Virus record (IMG/VR): IMGVR_UViG_3300047560_001038
Location: 1 to 61,743 of that record
Origin: a virus
DNA length: 61,743 nt
Direction: 5' to 3' (one strand)
The translations under genes were made by a program, and so were the position numbers. The notes beneath the pieces are model-generated. The model did not search any database, was not told the DNA's origin, and saw nothing but the letters and a program-made list of their open reading frames with translations. Shown here piece after piece: positions 14,717 to 23,508 of the stretch. How positions within the stretch are numbered: position 1 is the stretch's first letter; each line of letters begins with the position of its first letter.

Positions 14717-16555
14717 TTGGCGACTACTAATAAAAACTTTAAGGTTAAGCACGGTCTTGACGTTAATGGTGAAATAAATATATCCGCAGCAGGTGGAAGT
14801 GAAGGCGGTCAGTTAAATCTTGATAAGCCAGCATCTGGAACTACACTTGCTGGTAATGTCGCTATTGATGTTTATGAAAATAAACTACGTATATTTGAGC
14901 AGGGAGGAACTGCTCGTGGTGCATACATAGATCTAACAGGAACTGCCTCAAGCGTTGGAACCAATCTTATTGCAACATCTGGTGCAATGAACTATGCACA
15001 GCAACAATCTACGAAACAATCTGGTATTTCTGCATCTGGTACAACAATTATCAGTAAATCATTTACAACTAATGGATATCCAGTTCAAGTTTTAGTAACT
15101 GGAGATGCAGAAAACTCTACTGCTGGAGGATGGGTAAAGCTTCAACTATACCGTGATTCAACTGCAATTGGAAAAGTTGTTCACGTAGAAATGTCTTCTG
15201 GATCGGAAAATGTTCCATATGCACTTACAGTTATTGATACACCTGCTGCTGGAACATATGTTTATGCATTAAAGACTGTATCAGTTGTATCTACTGGAAC
15301 AATGAATTTTGGTGAAACTGATGGCCCAGTACTCACACTAATTGAGCTTTCTGGAAGCAAGGGGGCAGACGGTGCAGCTGGGCTATCAGACATCGTTAGT
15401 GATACTACACCACAACTTGGTGGAGACCTTGATACAAATGGTTATGATATTACAGGGCTTAATGCACTAACTCTTGATACTACTCCAACAGGAGTTCCAA
15501 CAGGTGCAGGAGTAATTTCTTGGGATACTGATTTTGATACGCCAGCAATACAGTTAAATACTGCTGTAACACTTCAAGTTGGTCAGGAACACCTGGTTCG
15601 TGTTAAAAACAATAGCAATTCTGTAGCAATTCCAAATGGGGCAGTCGTTATGTTTGCAGGTGCAACTGGTGACACAGTTAAGGTTTCTCCAGCTGTTTCG
15701 ACATCAGCCAATGAACCATATAAGCTTGTTGGTATAGCAACACAAGAAATATCTGCAGATGGATTTGGATTTGTTACACAGTTTGGATTTGTCAATGGAT
15801 TAAATACAAGCTCTTATTCGCTTGGTGACTTGCTATACTCTAATCCATCTTCCCCTGGAGAATTGACTGCTACTCAGCCAACAGCACCAAACTGGACATT
15901 CCCAATAGCAGCAGTTGCAAGAGTTGGTAGTGGTAGTAGCGGAAGAATTCTTGTACGTGCAATTCCTGGAGCACACGTTCATGACCTAATTGATGTAACC
16001 ATTGATTCACCAGCAGACAATGAGATTCTTGCGTGGAACTCTGCAACATCTACATGGATTAATCAAACTGCTGCAGAGGCAGGTCTTCTCACAGCAGAAA
16101 CCGATCCAGTCTTTACCGCTTCAGCAGCACACGGCATTAGTTCTACAGATATAGCCCATTGGAATAGTGCCTATGGTTGGGGAAACCATGCTTCAGCAGG
16201 GTATTTGACAACACTTACTGGAACACTTGATGGATATGCTAAGTATTCAATTGCAGACATTCAGCAAAAAACAACAAGCTATACTCTCGTCATTACAGAT
16301 GCAAATGACATGATTGAGGTAAGCAGTTCGTCTCCAACAACAATCACAGTTCCAACAAATGCTTCGGTAGCATTCCCAACAAAAACTGAAATACATATTC
16401 TTCAAACAGGATCAGGACAAATTACTATTGCTGGAGATACAGGGGTAACAGTAAATGGAACTCCAGGGCTCAACCTCAGAGCACAATGGTCAATGGCTAC
16501 TCTTATCAAGAGAGACACAAATACCTGGCTACTTGTCGGAGACCTTATTGGTTAG
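14717..16555 (+). CDS. Large tail fibre protein
   Basis: 612 aa, TTG start chosen because of AAGGTGATG just upstream and because the product then begins like the 454-aa fibre (TNKNFKVKHGLDVNGE). The middle contains a GSKGADGAAG collagen-like turn and several beta domains. One 39-aa shaft repeat (ETDPVFTASAAHG...GWGNHASAGYLT) precedes the C-terminal ~95-residue knob shared with the 236-aa fibre. Probably a trimeric receptor-binding fibre. Its stop overlaps by 11 bases the convergent gene on the other strand. Confidence 0.75.
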   Translation: MATTNKNFKVKHGLDVNGEINISAAGGSEGGQLNLDKPASGTTLAGNVAIDVYENKLRIFEQGGTARGAYIDLTGTASSVGTNLIATSGAMNYAQQQSTKQSGISASGTTIISKSFTTNGYPVQVLVTGDAENSTAGGWVKLQLYRDSTAIGKVVHVEMSSGSENVPYALTVIDTPAAGTYVYALKTVSVVSTGTMNFGETDGPVLTLIELSGSKGADGAAGLSDIVSDTTPQLGGDLDTNGYDITGLNALTLDTTPTGVPTGAGVISWDTDFDTPAIQLNTAVTLQVGQEHLVRVKNNSNSVAIPNGAVVMFAGATGDTVKVSPAVSTSANEPYKLVGIATQEISADGFGFVTQFGFVNGLNTSSYSLGDLLYSNPSSPGELTATQPTAPNWTFPIAAVARVGSGSSGRILVRAIPGAHVHDLIDVTIDSPADNEILAWNSATSTWINQTAAEAGLLTAETDPVFTASAAHGISSTDIAHWNSAYGWGNHASAGYLTTLTGTLDGYAKYSIADIQQKTTSYTLVITDANDMIEVSSSSPTTITVPTNASVAFPTKTEIHILQTGSGQITIAGDTGVTVNGTPGLNLRAQWSMATLIKRDTNTWLLVGDLIG

Positions 16556-17078
16556 CTTTTTCAATATCAGATTGAACAGCTAAGTCGTAATCTTCTTTTC
16601 TCGTTACGCACAAGATCTCATTGAATGAAAGATCTTCTGCACGATAAACAAGAATCGCCCCATCTTCCTGAGCCATTTCAAAAAGTTCGGAATCTGCAAA
16701 CCAGAAAGAATACTCTTCATTAGCAGTAAATTCATAATCAGCAGTTATTGAGAATAATCCACCATCGCTAAAATTGATAACTGGAACAAACTCATTTGCC
16801 TCAATTACAGGTATGATTGTTGAAAGATTTAGATTTTCTATATTCTTTGCAACAAGTATGTGAGTTGCACCATTAGATTTGGCATATTGAATACCCTGGT
16901 TCCAAGCCTTTGAATTATTGAATGAGTCAACCACAATGTTGTTTATGCCAGGATATTCTGTATATTCATCCTGAAAATGTGCAAAAATTGTTCTCCCTGC
17001 GTAATCGCCAAGGGATTCGACTAGAGAAGAGTAATCTGCGTTCTCTTCAAGTACGCTGTATAGAATCCAAATGTTCAT
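16545..17078 (-). CDS. Divergent glycosyltransferase-like protein on opposite strand
   Basis: 177 aa, the only leftward gene between 2.2 and 61.7 kb. Its plan resembles the N-terminal half of GT2 enzymes: an initial beta strand (NIWILYSVLEE), then NNSKAWNQGIQYAKSNGATHILVAKN, the stretch that in GT2 proteins leads to the DxD; here the position reads KNIEN, so the metal-binding Asp pair is missing. It may be a degenerate or binding-only glycosyltransferase. Predicted leaderless from its own extended -10. Annotation is by pattern only and moderately uncertain. Confidence 0.6.
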   Translation of the reverse strand: MNIWILYSVLEENADYSSLVESLGDYAGRTIFAHFQDEYTEYPGINNIVVDSFNNSKAWNQGIQYAKSNGATHILVAKNIENLNLSTIIPVIEANEFVPVINFSDGGLFSITADYEFTANEEYSFWFADSELFEMAQEDGAILVYRAEDLSFNEILCVTRKEDYDLAVQSDIEKANQ

Positions 17079-17084
17079 ATTTAA

Positions 17085-17093
17085 ATTATATCA
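17085..17093 (-). promoter_or_regulatory. Leftward extended -10 (TGATATAAT), leaderless
   Basis: Six bases before the ATG at 17078; exact match to the commonest motif of the rightward genes. Confidence 0.6.
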
Positions 17094-17104
17094 TGAAGCT
17101 TATA

Positions 17105-17113
17105 TGATAAAAT
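17105..17113 (+). promoter_or_regulatory. Rightward extended -10 (TGATAAAAT)
   Basis: Back to back with the leftward promoter at 17085-17093; 14 bases before the ATG at 17128, which has GGTGA. Confidence 0.5.
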
Positions 17114-17127
17114 AAAATAGGTGAACA

Positions 17128-20121
17128 ATGACTATAGCATCAAACTTATATGCAGATAAAATCTTTGCAGAGCAACCCTCAGCCCTGTGGTCGCTTGACG
17201 ACGATCTTTCTGTTTCGGCATCAACAATATCTGGTATAGCCATTTCAGATACAAAAGGAATTCCTGCAACATCTTATGGTGTTGGTGCATATCCTGGATA
17301 CTACATTACCGATTCTTTTGGATCTTCATACTCAAATAATGATGGAGTTCCAATGGTTTATGGTGCTACTAATATCACAACAATTTACCCAAATCTTTCT
17401 AACGCAGATTCCCCATCACTGATTCTTCCAGCTTTTGGATTTATGAATGAACTAGGTAAGACAAGGCCAATCACATATGAGATGTGGCTAAGAATTAGTT
17501 CAGAGGCATCTCAGCCAAAAAAGATATTTGGTCCAATAGGTTCAGATGATGGATTATACGTTTATGGCTCATTCTTATCGCTCAGATTCAATGGAAAGAT
17601 TTACTCGCATCCAGTTGGATCGTGGGGTAGACCAATGCTTATTCAGATAACAGTAGCACAATCATCAGTAAGCCTAATGCTTAATGGCGAACAGATTCTC
17701 TCCGAGTACTACGATCCAGAAACTGTTGTTCTTGCATCGCAATATGATGATGAAGGAAATAATCAGGATTGGGTTGGTTTTTACGCATATGACGATGTGA
17801 TGCCAATTAATATCGATTGCTGTGCTGTGTATCCTTTCCAAATACCATTGCTTGTCGCAAAGAAAAGATTCGCATATGGTCAGGCAGTAAAGTCTCCAGA
17901 GTTCGGAATGTCCCTGAATTCAGATGTTCCATTTATTGCAGATTTTCAATTTGCAGAATATGCAAAAAACTATATTTATCCAGATATTGGCAAATGGGAG
18001 CAGGGTGTATTTAATAACTGCTCATTCAAGAACAACAATCTTTCTACACCAGAATATTCTTTGCCAGAGGCAGTATTCTCAAATAATCAGTCAGTAGACA
18101 CCTGGTATTTAAAACAAAATAGTTCTGGAGAATACGACAAGCTTGAGACAAACAATCTATACTTTAAGATTAATCCATTGAGCGAAGACTATTCTGGATA
18201 CTTGTTCTTTAAAAACCTGAACATGCTTGATCAGCCAATTGCATCCATTTATGGCGTGTTTGAAATCGGAAGTTCTGCTGTAAACGGAGAAGTTCTATTT
18301 GAAATAGCTGGATCAGCAGGGCAGAAGTTCTCAGCAAAGATATCTGAGTCTGGCGGAGTATATTCTCTTTCTTATGTCTTTACAAAGTCTGATTCTTCTA
18401 CAGTCAATATTGGTGGTGTGGAAAACTTAACGTTAGACACAAAGTTTGTTGCAGGTTTGAACATCCAAGATCTTCTTCTACAAACGGAGTTAGACGTATC
18501 ATTCCTAGTTCCATTCTTTAGCAACCTTAATAGTCTTTCGCTCTATATCGGCGGTACATCAAACTTTGAAAATACATTCTCTGGGAAGGTGTATCGTTTT
18601 GGATTTGACAATGCCCTCACGCACACAGAGCTATCCGAATCATATACTTTTGGAATACCAGCATTTGACGATTCAACATTGTTTATGAACCACTATGCTG
18701 CATATACTTTGTTCTCAACAAATACTTTTGGTATTTTTGGATTAGACATAGCGGTTTCTTTTATGTGGAGAGATTACATGCCACTGTCTTACTTTGGTAA
18801 AAACGTGGTAGATGCAGAAGACAATCAGACATTCGACCTTGACTTTTTGCAATTTAACATCGACTATCCAGAACCATTTAGGTACACGGTAGAAAGTACA
18901 TTTGAGCAATCGCAGGTTGACACATCAGACTCAATTGTAAAATCTTATGCCCTGCTATCCAATATAGGATCAGAAAATACTGCCTTAACAGATGTACCTT
19001 TGGGATATGGGAAATACATTTATCCATATAATGATTGGGCAACAGAAAGATACGAGCTTGTAAATGAGTCAGTTATCTACATGCCACAATATGTTGATTC
19101 AGAAACTACTACTGATGTTCCGTTTGAAGAATTACAGATTCTTATTTTGATAGAGGGAAAAGTTCCAGGTATTCTAAGAAATCCAATTGGCATAAGGTCC
19201 GTTAGATTAAGTTCACAAGCCCTTAACATAGACATAGAAACTGCTATTGGATCTAAGTTTGGAAAGAAAGCTTACCCATATACAGAAATAGACGAAGCAA
19301 AAGATTATAAGGTAGCAAATCCTGTTTCAGTTTATACAGGAAGTACGCCCTATCTTTATATGGATCACTACTCTGGTGTTAGATTGCTTGGGGACACACT
19401 ATCTGGTGAGCGAGGGGTATTGATTAAAATTAATCCAGAAGCTTCAGATTACTATAAGCTGAGTCTGATCCAGTTTGCAATTAAGACAGAAGACCTGTTC
19501 CCACTAGAGCCAACAAAAATATTTGAAATGGAAGACACATCAAATATTTATTATGTCTACGTAGATAGACTTGATGGTGGAGAAGAGGCCGTAATCTATG
19601 TCAACAAGGTAGTCGATGGAGTAGAAGAACTATTTAATGGTGTAAAAATTTACATCAACGGAAAAGAGTATTCAGACTCTCAGGACTCAGATTCCCTAAT
19701 CGACGAACAGCCAATCATTAGATATAAAGAATGGAATATCATTGGTGTTAAATTTAAATCACCACTTAACTTTAGCTATACATCAGATGGATATATTAGC
19801 TTTGTTGGCCCATTCATTTTTAATAACATCAACTCGTTCAAGGTTAATAAGATTGAAGAGGGTGCGAGAATTCTATTTAGAAAGTGGTCAGATGTAGATG
19901 GATCAGACTGGTCAGCATACTCTACTGGTTCTTGGGATAATGTAAGAGTTTTGTCGTCCACAGAAATTCCAGGTACAGATGGCACAAAAGCATATAGAAC
20001 ATATTTTGGTAGCAACAGGTTAATAATTGACAATGCAGAGTCAGTTTTAGGTTTCGGAATGTACGAATATGACGTATATCCAAACATTGTGTGGAAGACA
20101 AATTCGGTAGCTGCTGTATAG
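17128..20121 (+). CDS. Large virion protein with LamG/concanavalin-like domains
   Basis: 997 aa. Residues about 1-240 look like a laminin-G/concanavalin A-like lectin: SPSALWSLDD at the start, then PITYEMWLRI, LYVYGSFLSLRFNGK and VSLMLNGEQI, the usual strands of this sandwich. A similar pattern returns around 340-480 and near 740-880 (KIYINGKEYSD, EWNIIGVKF). Likely binds surface carbohydrate and forms part of the tail tip or a fibre. No catalytic motif is seen. Stands alone between two promoters. Confidence 0.65.
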   Translation: MTIASNLYADKIFAEQPSALWSLDDDLSVSASTISGIAISDTKGIPATSYGVGAYPGYYITDSFGSSYSNNDGVPMVYGATNITTIYPNLSNADSPSLILPAFGFMNELGKTRPITYEMWLRISSEASQPKKIFGPIGSDDGLYVYGSFLSLRFNGKIYSHPVGSWGRPMLIQITVAQSSVSLMLNGEQILSEYYDPETVVLASQYDDEGNNQDWVGFYAYDDVMPINIDCCAVYPFQIPLLVAKKRFAYGQAVKSPEFGMSLNSDVPFIADFQFAEYAKNYIYPDIGKWEQGVFNNCSFKNNNLSTPEYSLPEAVFSNNQSVDTWYLKQNSSGEYDKLETNNLYFKINPLSEDYSGYLFFKNLNMLDQPIASIYGVFEIGSSAVNGEVLFEIAGSAGQKFSAKISESGGVYSLSYVFTKSDSSTVNIGGVENLTLDTKFVAGLNIQDLLLQTELDVSFLVPFFSNLNSLSLYIGGTSNFENTFSGKVYRFGFDNALTHTELSESYTFGIPAFDDSTLFMNHYAAYTLFSTNTFGIFGLDIAVSFMWRDYMPLSYFGKNVVDAEDNQTFDLDFLQFNIDYPEPFRYTVESTFEQSQVDTSDSIVKSYALLSNIGSENTALTDVPLGYGKYIYPYNDWATERYELVNESVIYMPQYVDSETTTDVPFEELQILILIEGKVPGILRNPIGIRSVRLSSQALNIDIETAIGSKFGKKAYPYTEIDEAKDYKVANPVSVYTGSTPYLYMDHYSGVRLLGDTLSGERGVLIKINPEASDYYKLSLIQFAIKTEDLFPLEPTKIFEMEDTSNIYYVYVDRLDGGEEAVIYVNKVVDGVEELFNGVKIYINGKEYSDSQDSDSLIDEQPIIRYKEWNIIGVKFKSPLNFSYTSDGYISFVGPFIFNNINSFKVNKIEEGARILFRKWSDVDGSDWSAYSTGSWDNVRVLSSTEIPGTDGTKAYRTYFGSNRLIIDNAESVLGFGMYEYDVYPNIVWKTNSVAAV

Positions 20122-20123
20122 TA

Positions 20124-20132
20124 TGGTATACT
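20124..20132 (+). promoter_or_regulatory. Extended -10 promoter (TGGTATACT), leaderless
   Basis: Seven bases before ATG 20140. The word TATACTGGTGT is shared with the endolysin promoter at 2909-2919. Confidence 0.55.
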
Positions 20133-20139
20133 GGTGTCT

Positions 20140-20535
20140 ATGAGTAATCTGAACATCGGTCCTGTTATGAAGGGACAAATCGGAAAAACAAGTGTTCGTG
20201 TTGTCGAAGAGCCATTCTCAAATGCAGGTCTTTATATTTGGGTAAAGCCAGATGGAAAAGCGTTCACTGGTGGAAACAATGATCCACTATGTATTGAGTC
20301 AATGCGTGGAGATCAGTCAAAGATTGATGAACTTACAAAGGCTGCAGCACACTACGGTCAGCCAGAAGGCAAAGCGGTATTCTTTCCAAACCAAAGAATG
20401 GTTAGCGACGAGACACACTCAGAGCAGGTAGACAAGATGTCACAAGGATTTATTCCTTCAGACAATGACCTTGGTGCTCTAATTGCTGCAAAGCAAACAA
20501 TCGATCTATATGGAGTTGACGCATACAATGCCTAA
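20140..20535 (+). CDS. Hypothetical protein upstream of portal
   Basis: 131 aa from ATG 20140; a GTG at 20134 is in frame but lies at or before the predicted transcription start. No signal, membrane segment or known motif; the text GLYIWVKPDGKAF and a C-terminal helix suggest a small mixed fold. It overlaps the portal start by eight bases, so it is co-translated with the head genes and may be a structural or assembly protein. No family recognised. Confidence 0.65.
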   Translation: MSNLNIGPVMKGQIGKTSVRVVEEPFSNAGLYIWVKPDGKAFTGGNNDPLCIESMRGDQSKIDELTKAAAHYGQPEGKAVFFPNQRMVSDETHSEQVDKMSQGFIPSDNDLGALIAAKQTIDLYGVDAYNA

Positions 20536-22135
20536 TGATGAACTAATGAGAGTTCCAATTCCAATCAAGCTTGATGATGAAATCATTAACGAAAGTCCAT
20601 TCAAAAATGCTGACCCATTTAAAAAGTCATGGGATCAACTAAAGGACCTGGCTGGACTTGACACAAACTTTAAGCGTCGCACATCTCGTATTGAAAAGGT
20701 TCAGTACACAGATAACTATATGGATTCTGCAAATGCAGTACAAAGTGGTACTAATGATGCAAAGTCAAAGAAAATCAATCCTGGTGTTGTATACCGCAAC
20801 GCATACGGACTCTTTGATGTTATTACTCCACCATACGATCTTTATGAGCTTGCAAATTACTATGACACATCCTTTGCAAACCACGCTGCTGTTGATGCAA
20901 AGGTTGAGAACACAGTTGGTCTTGGATATGACTTTATGGTTTCAGACAAGACAATGCTTAAGCTTGAGGACACAGAAGACAAGGAAGCCGTAAAGAGAGC
21001 ACGTAAGCGTATTGAACGACTTAAGATTCAGCTTCGTGATTGGATTGAAAGCCTTAACCTTGATGAAAGCTTTACCAATGTTCTTGAGAAAGTTATCACA
21101 GATTATTATTCAGTAGGTAACGGCTACATCGAAGTTGGTCGTACCACAACAGGTGAGATTGGCTACATTGGTCATATCCCTGCTACAACACTTCGTGTCC
21201 GTCGTATGCATGATGGATTCGTTCAGATTATCGGTAACAAGGTAGTCTACTTTAGAAATTTCGGGGCAAAGAATCCAAACCCCATCACACAGGATCCACG
21301 TCCTAACGAGATCATTCACATTAAGGAATACTCTCCACTAAACACATTCTATGGTGTACCAGATGTTATTGCTGCAATGCCATCGCTTCTTGGAGACGCA
21401 CTTGCATCACAATACAACATCGACTACTTTGGAAACAAGGCAGTTCCTCGTTACGTTGTAACCCTTAAGGGTGCTCAGCTTTCACAAGAGGCCGAAGACA
21501 AGATGTTTAGATTCCTTCAGGCAGGTCTCAAGGGTCAGAACCACAGAACACTTTACATTCCACTTCCTGGAGACTCAGATCTTAACAAGGTTGAGTTTAA
21601 GATGGAAGCAATCGAAAGTGGTGTTCAAGAAGGATCCTTCAGTCAGTACCGTAAGCAGACTCGTGATGATATTCTCATTGCCCACCAGGTTCCACTTTCC
21701 AAACTAGGTGGATCGGATTCTTCTCAGATTGCGGCAAGCTTGGCACAGGATCGCACATTTAAAGAACAGGTCGCTAGACCAGCCCAACGCAATCTTGAGA
21801 AGATTCTAAACAAGATCATCCGTGAAAAGACAGACATCCTTGAACTCAAGTTTAATGAACTTACACTCACAGATGAAATCGCACAATCACAGATTCTTGA
21901 GCGTTATGTTAAGACACAGATTATGCTTCCAAACGAAGCTCGTGAAAAGCTTGGTCTTCCACAGATTCCTGGCGGAGACAAGCCATTTGAAATGACATCT
22001 CGTCAGTCTACAGATGCTCGTGCTAACACAGCACAGAACAGAGGACGTGACTCTGAACGAGCAGCCAACTCTTCAGATGGACCAACCACAACAAGTGGTC
22101 GTAACCCAAAGGGCGAGGGTAGATCCTCAAACTGA
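20528..22135 (+). CDS. Portal protein
   Basis: 535 aa from ATG 20528 inside the end of the previous gene. Features of SPP1/HK97-type portals: an N-terminal NPGVVYRNAYGLFDVITPPYD region, VENTVGLGYDFMV, a long helical stem, HIKEYSPLNTFYGVPDV (the common L..fYGvP motif), then RDDILIAHQVPLSKLG and LPNEAREKLGLPQIPGGD near the C-terminus. Forms the dodecameric ring at the capsid vertex through which DNA is packaged. Followed by protease and capsid genes as usual; the terminase genes are unusually 35 kb away. Confidence 0.9.
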   Translation: MPNDELMRVPIPIKLDDEIINESPFKNADPFKKSWDQLKDLAGLDTNFKRRTSRIEKVQYTDNYMDSANAVQSGTNDAKSKKINPGVVYRNAYGLFDVITPPYDLYELANYYDTSFANHAAVDAKVENTVGLGYDFMVSDKTMLKLEDTEDKEAVKRARKRIERLKIQLRDWIESLNLDESFTNVLEKVITDYYSVGNGYIEVGRTTTGEIGYIGHIPATTLRVRRMHDGFVQIIGNKVVYFRNFGAKNPNPITQDPRPNEIIHIKEYSPLNTFYGVPDVIAAMPSLLGDALASQYNIDYFGNKAVPRYVVTLKGAQLSQEAEDKMFRFLQAGLKGQNHRTLYIPLPGDSDLNKVEFKMEAIESGVQEGSFSQYRKQTRDDILIAHQVPLSKLGGSDSSQIAASLAQDRTFKEQVARPAQRNLEKILNKIIREKTDILELKFNELTLTDEIAQSQILERYVKTQIMLPNEAREKLGLPQIPGGDKPFEMTSRQSTDARANTAQNRGRDSERAANSSDGPTTTSGRNPKGEGRSSN

Positions 22136-22161
22136 CAATTGTTACAATAAATTAACAATTG
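22136..22161. repeat. Inverted repeat overlapping a -35
   Basis: CAATTGTTA (22136-22144) and TAACAATTG (22153-22161) are a perfect 9-base inverted repeat with 8-base spacing. The right arm contains the TTAACA that fits as -35 for the promoter at 22176. It may be an operator or a weak terminator of the portal message. Confidence 0.55.
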
Positions 22162-22181
22162 CATAAAATATAGTGTATAAT
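22152..22181 (+). promoter_or_regulatory. Promoter of protease/scaffold/capsid genes
   Basis: TTAACA (22152-22157), 18-base spacer, TATAAT (22176-22181), nine bases before ATG 22191. Confidence 0.55.
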
Positions 22182-22190
22182 AAAAACAGT

Positions 22191-23483
22191 ATGAGTATTC
22201 AAAAGGCCCATTGGCAAACTGAAGGCGATAACGTTCGTCTTTCAATGCCGTTCTCAAAAGTTGACCAAGAGCGTAGAATCGTTTCTGGTTTCGCAACTCT
22301 TGACAACATCGACAAGCAAGCAGACGTTGTTACAACAGATGCTTCTATGAAGGCTTTTGAAAAGTTCCGTGGCAACATTCGTGAGATGCACCAACCAATT
22401 GCTGTTGGCAAGATGCTCTCATTCAAAGAAGACAAGTACTTCGATCCTGAAACAAAGAAGTTTTATTCTGGAGTTTATGTATCAGCATATATCTCAAAGG
22501 GTGCTCAGGATTGCTGGGAAAAGGTCATGGATGGTACATACTCAGGTTTTTCAATCGGTGGACGTATGAATAAGTGGGATGACGCATATGATGAAAAAAT
22601 GGATGCCCCCATTCGAATTATTAAGGATTATGATCTAATGGAACTCTCATTAGTTGATACTCCTGCTAACCAATTTGCAAACATTCTTTCTATTGAAAAG
22701 AATGATAATGGTGATACAGTTGTTACAGGTGAAATGACAGAACTTGAAACAGAAAATGTTTTCTGGGACAAGGAGTCTGGGCTAGTTATGGTTTCAGCCA
22801 ATGAGTTTGAAGCAAGCCCAGCAACTGGAGAGCCAATGCAAAATATTGGATTTGTTGAGAAGTCAGATGTTGACAAGCTTGACATGGTAAAGTTCTTAGT
22901 TGATAGTGCTAAAGGTACTAATCTTTCTAAGATGAACGAGGAGGATGAAATGACAGACGAAATCGTAAATGATGCCCCTGAAACTGCTGAGGTAGTTGAA
23001 GAGGTCGTAGCTGTTGAAGAAGTCGCTCCAGAGGCAGATGCCGAAGTCGTTACTGACGTTGAGAAGGCTGTTAAGCCTGAAGAAGAGGTCGAACCAGCTA
23101 CTCCTGAAGAGGATGCAGTTGAGGATGCCGCAGAAGGCGAAACAGAAAACGATGAAGAGGTTAAGAAGTCAGACGAGGGAGCTGCAGACGCAGTTACTGA
23201 ACTCAAGGATGCCGTTACATCAGCCTTTAGCGAACTTACAACAGTAGTTAAGTCACTCAGCGAAGAAATTGCTGAGTTAAAGAAGTCAGTTGGACACATC
23301 GATGCAAAAGTCAACGATGCAGAAAGCGACTTTAACAATCTTGGGAAGCGAATTGATGCAGTAGAAGCAGATACCGCTTTCCGCAAGTCTGGCGATCTGG
23401 GTGAGATCGTACAGGAACCAGCAATGGTTGAAAAATCAGTATGGGGTGGACGTTTCCTCAACACATCCGATCTACTGAAATAA
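22191..23483 (+). CDS. Prohead protease with C-terminal scaffold region
   Basis: 430 aa from ATG 22191 (an in-frame GTG at 22173 lies in the promoter). Residues about 15-170 are an XkdF-type prohead protease: VSGFATLDNIDKQADVV, REMHQPIAVGK with the probable catalytic His67, then GTYSGFSIGG with the likely catalytic Ser121, and a LSLVDTPAN motif. From about 240 the protein is a very acidic Glu/Val/Ala segment and then a coiled coil (LSEEIAELKKSVGHIDAKV), the composition of a scaffold. An in-frame internal start gives the scaffold alone. Protease plus scaffold in one gene resembles lambda C/Nu3. Confidence 0.8.
   Translation: MSIQKAHWQTEGDNVRLSMPFSKVDQERRIVSGFATLDNIDKQADVVTTDASMKAFEKFRGNIREMHQPIAVGKMLSFKEDKYFDPETKKFYSGVYVSAYISKGAQDCWEKVMDGTYSGFSIGGRMNKWDDAYDEKMDAPIRIIKDYDLMELSLVDTPANQFANILSIEKNDNGDTVVTGEMTELETENVFWDKESGLVMVSANEFEASPATGEPMQNIGFVEKSDVDKLDMVKFLVDSAKGTNLSKMNEEDEMTDEIVNDAPETAEVVEEVVAVEEVAPEADAEVVTDVEKAVKPEEEVEPATPEEDAVEDAAEGETENDEEVKKSDEGAADAVTELKDAVTSAFSELTTVVKSLSEEIAELKKSVGHIDAKVNDAESDFNNLGKRIDAVEADTAFRKSGDLGEIVQEPAMVEKSVWGGRFLNTSDLLK
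22950..23483 (+). CDS. Nested scaffold protein (internal in-frame start)
   Basis: A perfect AGGAGG (22939-22944) lies five bases before an ATG at 22950, in frame with the protease gene and just at the junction to its acidic scaffold part. The product would be 177 aa: acidic N-terminal half, coiled coil, and a basic/aromatic C-terminus (EKSVWGGRF) that could contact the capsid protein. A strong internal site at such a domain border is unlikely by chance. Expression from this start is inference. Confidence 0.6.
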   Translation: MTDEIVNDAPETAEVVEEVVAVEEVAPEADAEVVTDVEKAVKPEEEVEPATPEEDAVEDAAEGETENDEEVKKSDEGAADAVTELKDAVTSAFSELTTVVKSLSEEIAELKKSVGHIDAKVNDAESDFNNLGKRIDAVEADTAFRKSGDLGEIVQEPAMVEKSVWGGRFLNTSDLLK

Positions 23484-23508
23484 AAAATACACTTTGGAGG
23501 TGAAAATA

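Noticed and set aside
22628-23464. 278-aa frame on the minus strand, opposite the scaffold
   Set aside because: Ser/Thr-rich product is the complement of the acidic GAA/GAG/GCT codons of the protease-scaffold gene; no ribosome-binding site.
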